A DNA stretch of 64,000 nt from Oscillospiraceae bacterium (GTDB taxonomy: Bacteria > Bacillota > Clostridia > Saccharofermentanales > Saccharofermentanaceae), in NCBI GenBank assembly GCA_902775565.1, contig CACYMP010000009.1, forward strand, positions 43,121 to 107,120, read 5' to 3'. A program made the translations under genes and the position numbers. A model generated the notes under the pieces. The model was not told the origin of the DNA. It saw only the letters and a list, made by a program, of their open reading frames with translations, and ran no database searches. Positions 7,979 through 15,440 of this stretch are shown piece after piece; position 1 is the first letter of the stretch, and each line of letters starts with the position of its first letter.

Positions 7979-10339
7979 TTACTCGGGTCCTTCCGTCGTG
8001 ACCTCGGCAGGCTGCTCTTTTGAAGGAGCTGCCTGTTTACCGGGAGCCGTTTCCTTTACGACGGCGGAATCCTTGGAAGAAGTCTGTTCCTTTACAGGTT
8101 CAGCCTCCTTGGCGGGCACTGCGGCTTCCTTGCCGGCAGATTCCTTCGCGGGAGCCTCTTCCTTATCCGAATCAGCAGAAGAATTATCTACCGACTTCGC
8201 CTTGGAATCAATAGCTTCGTCGTTGTTGTCCTTTTGTCCGTCAGAAGAAGGTCTTTCATCTTCGCCGGATGCAGCGTCCTTGCCGGGAGCAGTAGAACCT
8301 TCGTCAGGCGTTGCGTTGCCTTCCTCGGGTTGCTTTTCACCGTCTTCATCAGGCTGGCCCTCGGGCTGCTGTGCGCCCTCTTCAGGCGTTCCTTCAGAAG
8401 GTGTAGCAGTATCATTGCCGCCTTCTGCCGGTGTATTGTTATCCGGTGTGGTCGTATCAGGCGTGTTGGAGTCCGGTGTATCGGTCGGTTTGGTCTCGCC
8501 GCCTTCGCCCGGATCATCGGGCTTGACCGGCATCGTAGGTGAAGGAAGCCTGTCGATGTATGCGACATCAAGATCGACGTCTCCGCTGATACCGGGCACT
8601 CTGCCGTGAGAGTTGACCTGCCACATATAGTAGGTTCCCTTATAAGATGACTTGGTTACCCAGTGAGCCATCCAGATGGAAAGGTTGTTCTTTCCTGCCT
8701 TCATTGCCTTGATCGAAGGTGACCATGTGCCTTCAAGCCTTGACTTGCTTCCGTAGATGGAAGCTGTGTAGCCGGCCTTCTCGACTTCCTCTGCGAAAAC
8801 GGCAACCATCTTGTTCAGGTCTTCGTCAATATGCTTGTTCATGGTCGATGTGGACCATCCCTTGCTCTTGTGGGCACGCTTGTAGTAATCGAAATTCTCC
8901 CAGTCGAAAGCGATCGGGAAGTCCAGCTTCTTGCCCTTAAGGCACTTGTTGATCATGTCCCGGGTGTACTTGCGCATGTTCTCTTCCGTGTAGTCGCACG
9001 TGAAGAAATACACGCCTACCTTGAGGCCAGCCGCACGGGCATCCTTGTAATACTGCTCGAACTTTCTGTCGGGAGCGTTGCACCAGACGTACTTTTTCGC
9101 ATCGTTGTCGTAGTAGTTGTTTCTTACATAGCAGCGCAGGATAACGAATTCACAGCCCGCACTCTTGACCTTCTTGAAATTGATGTCGCCCTGGTACTTG
9201 GAGACATCGATACCGAGCATGGTCTTGGAGGTCTTGTAATCCGTCTTGAAATCCGCGAACTTGAGCACCGGATTGCCGTTAACGAGGTATGAAGAAGTAT
9301 ACTTGCTCTTTATGCCTCCGACGTTTCCGGGTTCGCCCGAATCCTTGGGAACTATGACGCACTGGAGCGCCATAATGTAGTAGTTGTACTTATCTGTTCC
9401 GGAACGCTCTCCGTTCTTCGCCCAGCCGAGCCATCCCTTCTCCTTTACCATGGTCCTGTAGTAGATGTCGAAATGCTCAGCCAGTTCGCCTGAAAGCTTG
9501 ATCATTACCTCTTCCATGCGTTTGCCGTTGGTCTTCTTATACTTTCCGACCTTGGCACTCTTTGTATTCCAGGCGGTCCAGGAATAGCCCTGTCCTCTGG
9601 CGCAATAATATATGTTGCCTGTGTATTTCGAGCCCAGAACTGACATTGAAAGGCCTTCATGCTTCTGTTTGCCGCCCGAAGTAACGCCTGCGACCTGACC
9701 GTCTTTTGACCACTTGGAAGACCACTTGTAATTGTCCCTGTACATGCGGTATGAGACAGAGGGCGTTTCTTTCTCCTGATCTCTTGCAACCAGCTTGACC
9801 TCGATCTGCTCGAGTCTCTTGCCTTCTCCTGTGGCACCTGCAATGGTGCCGTTGCTGACCCATCCCTGATTGTACTTATACGTCTGCATGTAAGGTCTGT
9901 AATAGACGCTGTAATGCTTGGCAAGCTCGCCCGTAAGCTCGATGCTGAATGCCTCGACCCTGTATGTCTTGCCGCCGCCGGCCTTCTGTCCGCTCGTCTT
10001 CCAGCCGGACCAGCCCTTTTTGCGGCGGTATACCCTGTAGCGGATATTGCCCGAATAACCTGTATTGTTCTTGAGATTAATGGTTATTGCGTAGATATTC
10101 TTCTTTTTGCCCTTCTTGCCGAGGGTAAGAATGCCGCTGCTGAAAGAACCTTTCTTGTTTCCGTACGACTGCATGCTCGCTTTTCCGGAAAGCGTATACA
10201 TGTTTGCTGCAGTTGCAGTGGTTGTTGTGGTATCGGCATTGACCTGAATCTCATCAAAGCGCGAAAAAGCACCCGTCAGGGTAAATGCAATTAATAAAGC
10301 GACAACTGCCGAAGACACCTTCTTCAGTCCGTTAAGCAT
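7979..10339 (-). CDS. Secreted GH25 muramidase with ChW-type repeats and a disordered tail
   Basis: The protein has 786 residues from ATG 10337-10339, which has GGAG 8 nt upstream. It starts with a signal peptide ending near residue 35. About four ChW-like repeats follow (for example GWSGWKTSGQKAGG, GWVSNGTIAGATGEGKR and GWLGWAKNGERSGT), a class usually tied to surface or polysaccharide binding in clostridia. The GH25 lysozyme domain begins near residue 370 with LGIDVSKYQGDINF and holds the catalytic acidic motif FDWENF, SIYGSKSRL and the closing MWQVNS and GDVDLDVAY strands. About 170 residues of Pro/Thr/Glu/Asp/Lys-rich low complexity end the protein. It probably cuts peptidoglycan outside the cell. 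No sortase motif is visible. Confidence 0.9.
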   Translation of the reverse strand: MLNGLKKVSSAVVALLIAFTLTGAFSRFDEIQVNADTTTTTATAANMYTLSGKASMQSYGNKKGSFSSGILTLGKKGKKKNIYAITINLKNNTGYSGNIRYRVYRRKKGWSGWKTSGQKAGGGKTYRVEAFSIELTGELAKHYSVYYRPYMQTYKYNQGWVSNGTIAGATGEGKRLEQIEVKLVARDQEKETPSVSYRMYRDNYKWSSKWSKDGQVAGVTSGGKQKHEGLSMSVLGSKYTGNIYYCARGQGYSWTAWNTKSAKVGKYKKTNGKRMEEVMIKLSGELAEHFDIYYRTMVKEKGWLGWAKNGERSGTDKYNYYIMALQCVIVPKDSGEPGNVGGIKSKYTSSYLVNGNPVLKFADFKTDYKTSKTMLGIDVSKYQGDINFKKVKSAGCEFVILRCYVRNNYYDNDAKKYVWCNAPDRKFEQYYKDARAAGLKVGVYFFTCDYTEENMRKYTRDMINKCLKGKKLDFPIAFDWENFDYYKRAHKSKGWSTSTMNKHIDEDLNKMVAVFAEEVEKAGYTASIYGSKSRLEGTWSPSIKAMKAGKNNLSIWMAHWVTKSSYKGTYYMWQVNSHGRVPGISGDVDLDVAYIDRLPSPTMPVKPDDPGEGGETKPTDTPDSNTPDTTTPDNNTPAEGGNDTATPSEGTPEEGAQQPEGQPDEDGEKQPEEGNATPDEGSTAPGKDAASGEDERPSSDGQKDNNDEAIDSKAKSVDNSSADSDKEEAPAKESAGKEAAVPAKEAEPVKEQTSSKDSAVVKETAPGKQAAPSKEQPAEVTTEGPE

Positions 10340-10460
10340 CTGAATAATCTCCAATCCTTGCTTTTGATATTTCCCCAGATTGTGCCGTTATTATATCATG
10401 CCTGCTTTTTGCTTTTCTTATTTTGGGGCGCAGTGCCACAAAATGTCCTTAAAATGCAAT

Positions 10461-10493
10461 AAAAAACCGACCCCTCTGAAACAGAAGGGCCGG
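10461..10493 (-). terminator. Intrinsic terminator after ldh
   Basis: The arms CCGACCCCTCTG (10467-10478) and CAGAAGGGCCGG (10482-10493) form a GC-rich hairpin with a 3-nt loop. On the minus strand it is followed by six T residues, directly downstream of ldh. Confidence 0.85.
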
Positions 10494-10519
10494 TCAGCGG
10501 TTTTAAGTTAAGAAAAATA

Positions 10520-11473
10520 TCAGAGACCTTCAACGGAAGCGATAGCTTCACGCATATTTGCTTCGGATCTCTTGAGGAGCTGATACTCCTCATCGGTAAG
10601 ACGCATATCGATGATCTTGTCAACGCCGTTAGCACCGATAAGTGCGGGAACATCAAGCGTTACGCCGCTGATGCCGTACTCGCCGTTGAGTCTTGTGGAT
10701 ACTGTTCTGATAGTATGCTCGTCTTCTGTGATACTCCTGAGGAGTGTGGCAGCACTTACTGCGATACCGTTGAATGTAGCGCCCTTGAGCTTGATGATCT
10801 GTGCGCCGGAAGACTTTGTCTGCTGTGCGATCTCATCTTTGACATCCTGGCCGAAAGGTACGCCGATAGCTTCTGCGTACTCATCGATGCCCATACCTGC
10901 AACGTGTGTGTGGCTCCATGCAGGGAACTGTGTCTCGCCGTGCTCGCCGAGGATATAGCCGTGAACGTTTCTTACGTCAACACCGAGCTTTCTGGAGATA
11001 AGGACTCTGAAACGTGCGGAGTCGAGGTTCGTACCAGAACCGATGATCAGGTTCGAAGGGAGTCCTGACCACTCTGCAACCTTATATGTTACGAGGTCGC
11101 AAGGGTTGGAGATGACCATGATGACACCCTTGTTATAGTGCTCCATGATGCTGTCTGTGATTACATGAGCGAGCTTGACGTTCTTCTTTGCAAGGTCAAG
11201 TCTTGTCTCGCCTTCTTTTCTCGGGATACCTGCAGTGATGATGATGCAGTCGGCATCCTTAACATCGCTGTAGTCTCCGGCATGGATATACATATCGCCG
11301 ATGAACGGAAGTCCGTGGCTGATATCAAGCGCCTCTCCTAAAGCCTTCTCCTTATTAACATCAATGAGAACGAGCTCTGAGCAGAGCTGCTGCATTGCAA
11401 TTGCGAATGCGGTGGTTGATCCTACCGCGCCGGCGCCGATAATGGCGACCTTGGTACCTTCCTGTTTATACAT
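10520..11473 (-). CDS. ldh: L-lactate dehydrogenase
   Basis: The 317-residue protein belongs to the LDH/MDH family, which reduces pyruvate to lactate with NADH during fermentation. Visible motifs are the dinucleotide loop GAGAVGST (about residue 14), the mobile loop GIPRKEGETRLDL (about 94), NPCDLVTY, LDSARFR and the catalytic histidine motif GEHGETQF. The specificity-loop position that is Gln in many LDHs is Arg, as in malate dehydrogenases. Glu and the LDLAKKN stretch favour LDH, and I believe clostridial LDHs can carry this Arg. A strong AGGGGGC ribosome site precedes the ATG. A terminator follows, so it is probably monocistronic. Confidence 0.87.
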   Translation of the reverse strand: MYKQEGTKVAIIGAGAVGSTTAFAIAMQQLCSELVLIDVNKEKALGEALDISHGLPFIGDMYIHAGDYSDVKDADCIIITAGIPRKEGETRLDLAKKNVKLAHVITDSIMEHYNKGVIMVISNPCDLVTYKVAEWSGLPSNLIIGSGTNLDSARFRVLISRKLGVDVRNVHGYILGEHGETQFPAWSHTHVAGMGIDEYAEAIGVPFGQDVKDEIAQQTKSSGAQIIKLKGATFNGIAVSAATLLRSITEDEHTIRTVSTRLNGEYGISGVTLDVPALIGANGVDKIIDMRLTDEEYQLLKRSEANMREAIASVEGL

Positions 11474-11601
11474 AACTTGTTGCCCCCTTTTATAGCAATA
11501 CGAATAATATCAAGAACAGTCATTCAATTAAAGTTGTTTTTCGTTAGGATTTTTACCTAAAAAATTGCCCCTCAGGCACCCCTGAAAGTGTAATTTGATA
11601 A

Positions 11602-11614
11602 TTTGATAATCAAA
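11602..11614. promoter_or_regulatory. Palindrome upstream of ldh, possible operator
   Basis: TTTGATAATCAAA is a 13-bp palindrome, and a further ATTTGATA lies at 11593. A second inverted repeat, TTAGG...CCTAA, lies at 11544-11560. Both are in the 177-bp gap upstream of ldh. A redox regulator such as Rex would be a natural candidate, but the sequence is not a clear Rex box. Confidence 0.25.
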
Positions 11615-11650
11615 CTTTTTCTTAACGAAAATGGCTTTTCCCGTCTTGCA

Positions 11651-12244
11651 TCAGAGTTTTTCGGGGGCTGATACCAGGTCCAGCGCAAAATCCCTCAGCT
11701 CGGGAGCGTGCTCTTTTACATATGTTTCCCTGTAAGAATAGTCTTTACGGCTTCCGTCCCACTCGCTGTAAAAGGAAAGTTCCGCGATGATGATCACATT
11801 GCCTTCCAAGCAGAACATTGCCTGTATCGTCGCATCATCAACATAGGGCATCTCGCCTTTGAACCGGTTCGGATCCTCGTTTTCCCCGTAGCTGTCCTTC
11901 CTTTTCGATGCTTTGTACCATTCTTCAAATGCAGCTCGGGCCTGCTCCTCGGTATCGTAGACCTCATAACTGTATTCGGTCTCATTCCCGCTATTCTGAA
12001 TAGTCCTTATATAAAGGTATGTGCCCTTTTTCTCATCCCGGCGCTTGGTTATTGTCCAGATACCGTTAACTTCACGACTTCTTTCATTTATGTCGAGGGG
12101 ATAGTCCGTGACATACCTTGGTCCGGCTATTCCGGTATTCTTAAAGGCCCGCTTTCCGTTACAGGTCAGCAGGATCAAGACTGCGGCTATGCACACCAGC
12201 GCAACAGCCGCAAGAATACTTACCGTTATCCATATGCGTTTCAT
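11651..12244 (-). CDS. Membrane-anchored or exported protein of unknown function
   Basis: I do not recognise a named family. The 197-residue protein has one N-terminal membrane segment (about residues 4-27, ending in a Cys that does not form a clear lipobox) and a soluble exported part. Layout and local phrases resemble the lipoprotein at 58030-58590: EVYDTEEQARAAFEEWY against MVFESSSDARSYYNIWK, CLEGNVIIIAEL against YLEWNVIICADV, and a LRD-containing C-terminal helix in both. They are probably distant paralogues. It lies alone between ldh and thrS, both separated from it by gaps, and may have its own promoter. Confidence 0.7.
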   Translation of the reverse strand: MKRIWITVSILAAVALVCIAAVLILLTCNGKRAFKNTGIAGPRYVTDYPLDINERSREVNGIWTITKRRDEKKGTYLYIRTIQNSGNETEYSYEVYDTEEQARAAFEEWYKASKRKDSYGENEDPNRFKGEMPYVDDATIQAMFCLEGNVIIIAELSFYSEWDGSRKDYSYRETYVKEHAPELRDFALDLVSAPEKL

Positions 12245-12298
12245 TTCCGGTGCCTTCCCCCTGCTTTTATCTTAAATGCATACGTTCTGATAAGCAAA

Positions 12299-12334
12299 TA
12301 AAAAACGGCACGGAACTTTTTATGTCCCGCGCCG
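12299..12334 (-). terminator. Intrinsic terminator after thrS
   Basis: CGGCACGGAAC (12306-12316) pairs with GTCCCGCGCCG (12324-12334) around an AT-rich loop. On the minus strand the hairpin runs into TTTTTT, just past the thrS stop. Confidence 0.8.
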
Positions 12335-12360
12335 CCGTAAGTCATTTAAAGATCAGATGA

Positions 12361-14187
12361 TCACATCTCCTGAGGGAGCTCCAGCGTTCTTTCGGCATTG
12401 AGCTTTTTGCAGATCTCAACGAACTTGTCCAAAGCTACGCCCTGAAGCTGCTTGTTGGAACCTCTGACGTTGACTGCGACAGTGTTCTCGGCAGCTTCCT
12501 TGTCGCCTACTACGAGGATATAAGGATCCTTCATCTGCTTGAACTTCTTGATCTTGTCTCTCATGTTGACGTCAGTGTAGTCAGCCTCGACGCGTACGCC
12601 TGCGGCAGTGAGCTCGGACACGACCTTCTGCGCATAGTCGTTGTGCTCGGGCCTGATCGGTACGACTGCAACCTGGTAAGGGTTGAGCCAGAACGGGAAC
12701 GAACCCTTGAAGTGCTCAGTGATGATACCGATGAATCTCTCGAAAGAACCGAAGATAGCACGGTGGATGACGATAGGCATCTTCTGTGAGCCGTCCTTGT
12801 CGACGAAGGTGAGCTCGAAGTTATGAGGGAGCTGGAAGTCGAGCTGGACTGTTCCGCACTGCCACTCACGTCCAAGAGCGTCCTTGATCTGAAGGTCGAT
12901 CTTCGGGCCGTAGAATGCGCCGTCTCCTTCGTTGATCTCGTAATTCTCCTCACCGTACTTCTCGTCGAGAATCTCCTTGAGTGCCGCCTCGGCTGCATTC
13001 CAGGACTCGAGATCGCCCATGTAGTCCTCAGGTCTTGTTGAGAACTCAGCGCGGTATGTGATACCAAACGTCTTGTAGATCTCGTCTGCGATAGCGATTA
13101 CATCCTTGATCTCATCCTTGATCTGATCGGGTGTGACGAACGTATGGTCATCATCCTGACGGAATTCCTGAACTCTGAACAGACCGTTCATCTGACCGGA
13201 CTTCTCTTTTCTGTGGAGAACGTCATATTCGCTGTAACGGATAGGAAGTTCCTTATAAGAATGCATCGTGCGCTTATAAGACATCATTGCGTTAGGGCAG
13301 TTCATAGGCTTTGCTGCCATGGTGTCCTCTGCGTCAACGGAATACTTTTCCGCCGTCTCGTCGCTCTCGACAGCAGCACAAGCATTAACGCCCTTTGTGA
13401 TGCCCGGAACGATGAACATGTTGTTCTGATAGTGTGCCCAGTGACCTGAGATGAGCCAGAGCTTCTTGTTGTTGATAAGAGGCGCGGAGATCTCCGTATA
13501 GCCGTGCTTGAGCTGGATCTCACGGGAATACTTCATGAGTTCCTGATAGAGGACCCATCCCCTCGGGAGCCAGTAAGCCATGCCCGGAGCAGTCTCACGG
13601 AACATGAACAGGTCAAGCTGCGTTCCGATCTTCTTGTGGTCTCTTTCCTGTGCTTCCTTGAGCCATGCAAGGTGAGCCTTGAGCTCGTCCTTGGAAGGGA
13701 AAGCGAAAAGATATATTCTCTGCAGCTGATCCCTCTTCTCATCGCCTCTCCAGTAAGCGCCCGAGACATTCTTGATCTTGAATGCTGCGCTGAAGAGCTC
13801 CTGTGAATTGTCTACGTGGGGGCCGCGGCAAAGATCGATAAAATCATCGCCGGTGTTGTAAGTTGAGATTACCTCGCCCTCGGGCAGATCGTTGATAAGC
13901 TCGGTCTTGAACTTCTGATCCTTGAAGATCTCAAGTGCTTCAGCCCTGGAAAGCTCCTTGCGGGTCCAGTCCTCACGGCGCTTGATGATCTCATGCATCT
14001 TCTCTTCGATTGCGGGAAAATCTTCTTCGGTGACTGCTCTCGGCAGGATGAAATCATAGTAGCATCCGTCTTCGATCTCAGGACCGATCGCGTACTGCAC
14101 CTCTTTACCGAAGATCTCGATCACGGCCTTTGCCATGATGTGAGCCAGAGAGTGACGGTACACCTTCAATACTTCTTCTTTTTCCAT
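12361..14187 (-). CDS. thrS: Threonyl-tRNA synthetase, short form lacking the TGS domain
   Basis: ThrRS charges tRNA-Thr. The start is ATG 14185-14187 (608 residues) because GGAGGAGGT stands just before it; the longer frame has no such site. The protein opens at LKVYRHSLAHIMAKAV, the beginning of the N2 editing domain (HSxxH), so the usual N-terminal TGS domain of about 60 residues is absent. The class II core is complete: GMAYWLPRGWVLYQE, MNCPNAM (zinc Cys), the motif 2 segment GQMNGLFRVQEFRQDDDH (zinc His) and VIHRAIFGSFERFIGI (zinc His). The anticodon-binding domain ends the protein. No T-box leader was found upstream. A terminator follows. Confidence 0.95.
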   Translation of the reverse strand: MEKEEVLKVYRHSLAHIMAKAVIEIFGKEVQYAIGPEIEDGCYYDFILPRAVTEEDFPAIEEKMHEIIKRREDWTRKELSRAEALEIFKDQKFKTELINDLPEGEVISTYNTGDDFIDLCRGPHVDNSQELFSAAFKIKNVSGAYWRGDEKRDQLQRIYLFAFPSKDELKAHLAWLKEAQERDHKKIGTQLDLFMFRETAPGMAYWLPRGWVLYQELMKYSREIQLKHGYTEISAPLINNKKLWLISGHWAHYQNNMFIVPGITKGVNACAAVESDETAEKYSVDAEDTMAAKPMNCPNAMMSYKRTMHSYKELPIRYSEYDVLHRKEKSGQMNGLFRVQEFRQDDDHTFVTPDQIKDEIKDVIAIADEIYKTFGITYRAEFSTRPEDYMGDLESWNAAEAALKEILDEKYGEENYEINEGDGAFYGPKIDLQIKDALGREWQCGTVQLDFQLPHNFELTFVDKDGSQKMPIVIHRAIFGSFERFIGIITEHFKGSFPFWLNPYQVAVVPIRPEHNDYAQKVVSELTAAGVRVEADYTDVNMRDKIKKFKQMKDPYILVVGDKEAAENTVAVNVRGSNKQLQGVALDKFVEICKKLNAERTLELPQEM

Positions 14188-14319
14188 TGTAAAAACCTCC
14201 TCCAGAGTTTTATGCACAGAACCGCTGTGCAGAGTATTCGAGCATTTTAACAAAAGAAAACCTATTTTTCCACAAAAACCGCCTTTTTTCGCCTTTCGGA
14301 AGGCTGATTTCCAAAAACC

Positions 14320-14420
14320 TACACTGATTCCGCACTTTTAGTGTAGGTTTTAGTGTAAATCCCCTTTAATTACCCAAAAAATTACACTAAAACCGCCTTT
14401 TTAGTGTAGATTTCAGTGTA
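14320..14420. repeat. Duplicated 63-bp TACACT/AGTGTA hairpin module
   Basis: Six hexamers are placed with identical spacing in two blocks. TACACT is at 14320 and 14383; AGTGTA follows 20 bp and 32 bp later in each block (14340 and 14352; 14403 and 14415). In block 2 TACACTAAAA and TTTTAGTGTA form a perfect 10-bp stem with a 6-nt loop. The module lies between thrS and the trxA terminator. The stretch 14188-14319 shows nothing else beyond the thrS ribosome site. Confidence 0.75.
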
Positions 14421-14454
14421 ACCAGCACATCGAAGCGTTCCGCGCGCCGCCGCA

Positions 14455-14483
14455 CCCCGCACCCCAAGCCCCGCCGCCGCCCC
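14455..14483 (-). other. Potential G-quadruplex tract
   Basis: Four GGGG runs lie on the minus strand (plus-strand CCCC at 14455-14458, 14462-14465, 14469-14472 and 14480-14483) with loops of 3, 3 and 7 nt. The tract sits just past the trxA terminator. Confidence 0.45.
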
Positions 14484-14487
14484 AAAC

Positions 14488-14508
14488 AAAAAGGCCGCAC
14501 CCTGCGGC
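14488..14508 (-). terminator. Intrinsic terminator after trxA
   Basis: GCCGCA (14494-14499) pairs with TGCGGC (14503-14508); on the minus strand a CTTTTTG run follows. It stands about 30 bases after the trxA stop. Confidence 0.75.
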
Positions 14509-14537
14509 ACGGCCCTTTCTTCTTGTGTTGAAAGATC

Positions 14538-14849
14538 TTACTTGATGAGGTCCTCGAAAAACGCTTTCGGCTTGAATCCCAAGGACTGCTCCACTACCTC
14601 GCCGCCCTTGAAAAGCAGCACTGTAGGGATGCTCTGGATTCCATACTGAGCTGCGAGCTCGTCTTCCTCGTCAACGTTGACCTTGCCTACCTTGACCTTG
14701 CCCTCGTTCTCCTCGGCGATCTGGGAAATGACCGGGCCAAGCATCTTGCAGGGACCGCACCAGGGTGCCCAGAAGTCGACTAATACGGGGATCTCCGATC
14801 CTATTACCTCGGTCTCGAAGTTATCTGATGTAAGAATGATTTCTGCCAT
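14538..14849 (-). CDS. trxA: Thioredoxin
   Basis: The protein has 103 residues and the classic active site WAPWCGPCKM (about residue 30), with the cis-Pro segment IQSIPTVLLFKGG. It reduces protein disulfides in the cytoplasm. The start at ATG 14847-14849 is supported by AAGGAG 9 nt upstream; the extra upstream codons have no role in the family. It is divergent from an HxlR-type regulator and has its own promoter and terminator, so it is probably monocistronic. Confidence 0.96.
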   Translation of the reverse strand: MAEIILTSDNFETEVIGSEIPVLVDFWAPWCGPCKMLGPVISQIAEENEGKVKVGKVNVDEEDELAAQYGIQSIPTVLLFKGGEVVEQSLGFKPKAFFEDLIK

Positions 14850-14890
14850 AGTTTTGCACTCCTTTCGAGTTGATTTCGTCCTATAGCATA

Positions 14891-14918
14891 AGTATATTTG
14901 GTACGGAAAACTTATCAA
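14891..14918 (-). promoter_or_regulatory. trxA: Sigma-A-type promoter for trxA
   Basis: On the minus strand TTGATA (14913-14918) and TATACT (14891-14896) are separated by 16 bp, about 45 bases upstream of the trxA ATG. GTAC occurs in the spacer and again just upstream (14901 and 14919), a possible site for the divergent HxlR protein. Confidence 0.55.
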
Positions 14919-14957
14919 GTACGCAGTTTTAACTCATCAGGTAAGGAATTTATTACT

Positions 14958-15305
14958 ATGGCTAAGACAAAAGCAGCAAAAGACACGCTCTGCGAGAGCA
15001 TCACAGGCCAGGGATGCGGCTTAAAGAAGATCATCGGCATCATCGGCGGGAAATGGAAGATACTGATCCTCTGCTACATAGATGCCAAGGAGATCGGCCG
15101 TTTCGGCGAGATGAAAAGGACCATCTACGGCATCACGAACACTATGCTGGCATCTTCGTTAAAGGAAATGGAAGCTGACGGTCTTGTGGAAAGACACCTT
15201 TACGACGAGATGCCGGTCAGGGTCGAATACACCCTCACGGAAAAAGCCAAGACCCTCATTCCCATCCTGCTGGAGCTCAAACGCTGGGGAGAGGTAAATC
15301 TTTAA
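14958..15305 (+). CDS. HxlR family winged-helix transcriptional regulator
   Basis: The 115-residue protein has the HxlR fold: IGGKWKILILCYI, then a recognition helix with ITNTMLASSLKEMEADGLVER and a wing ending in VEYTLTEKAK. ATG 14958 is chosen because AAGGAA precedes it and the HxlR domain begins soon after. Two cysteines just before the helix (DTLCESITGQGCGL) sit where the sensing Cys of redox-responsive members such as YodB and HypR is found. With trxA divergent across a gap of about 100 bp, control of thioredoxin in response to thiol stress is a reasonable inference but not proven. Confidence 0.9.
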   Translation: MAKTKAAKDTLCESITGQGCGLKKIIGIIGGKWKILILCYIDAKEIGRFGEMKRTIYGITNTMLASSLKEMEADGLVERHLYDEMPVRVEYTLTEKAKTLIPILLELKRWGEVNL

Positions 15306-15381
15306 TGTAAAAAGTTAATGAAAAATGACAATTTTAAATAATCACGGATAATTTACTAAATTTAGCCTGAAATTTTTAAAG

Positions 15382-15407
15382 TTGACTTAAGTTTTGCTCA
15401 TTATAAT
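15382..15407 (+). promoter_or_regulatory. Possible promoter of the efflux operon
   Basis: TTGACT at 15382-15387 and a perfect TATAAT at 15402-15407 stand upstream of the first adaptor gene. The 14-bp spacer is short for sigma-A, so the true -35 or an activator site may differ. Confidence 0.4.
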
Positions 15408-15440
15408 CATCACAGCTATTAACATGCGAGGTTAAATAAC

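Noticed and set aside
7875..8609. Plus-strand open frame opposite the muramidase tail
   Set aside because: It is a by-product of the Pro/Thr/Glu-rich low-complexity coding on the other strand; it has no start context or domain.
11602..11614. Clear Rex operator in front of ldh
   Set aside because: The palindrome is AT-rich but does not match a Rex box well, so only a weak operator candidate is listed.
14188..14319. T-box leader expected for thrS
   Set aside because: The T-box sequence and terminator/antiterminator pair are not seen; only the ribosome site and the hexamer array further upstream are found.
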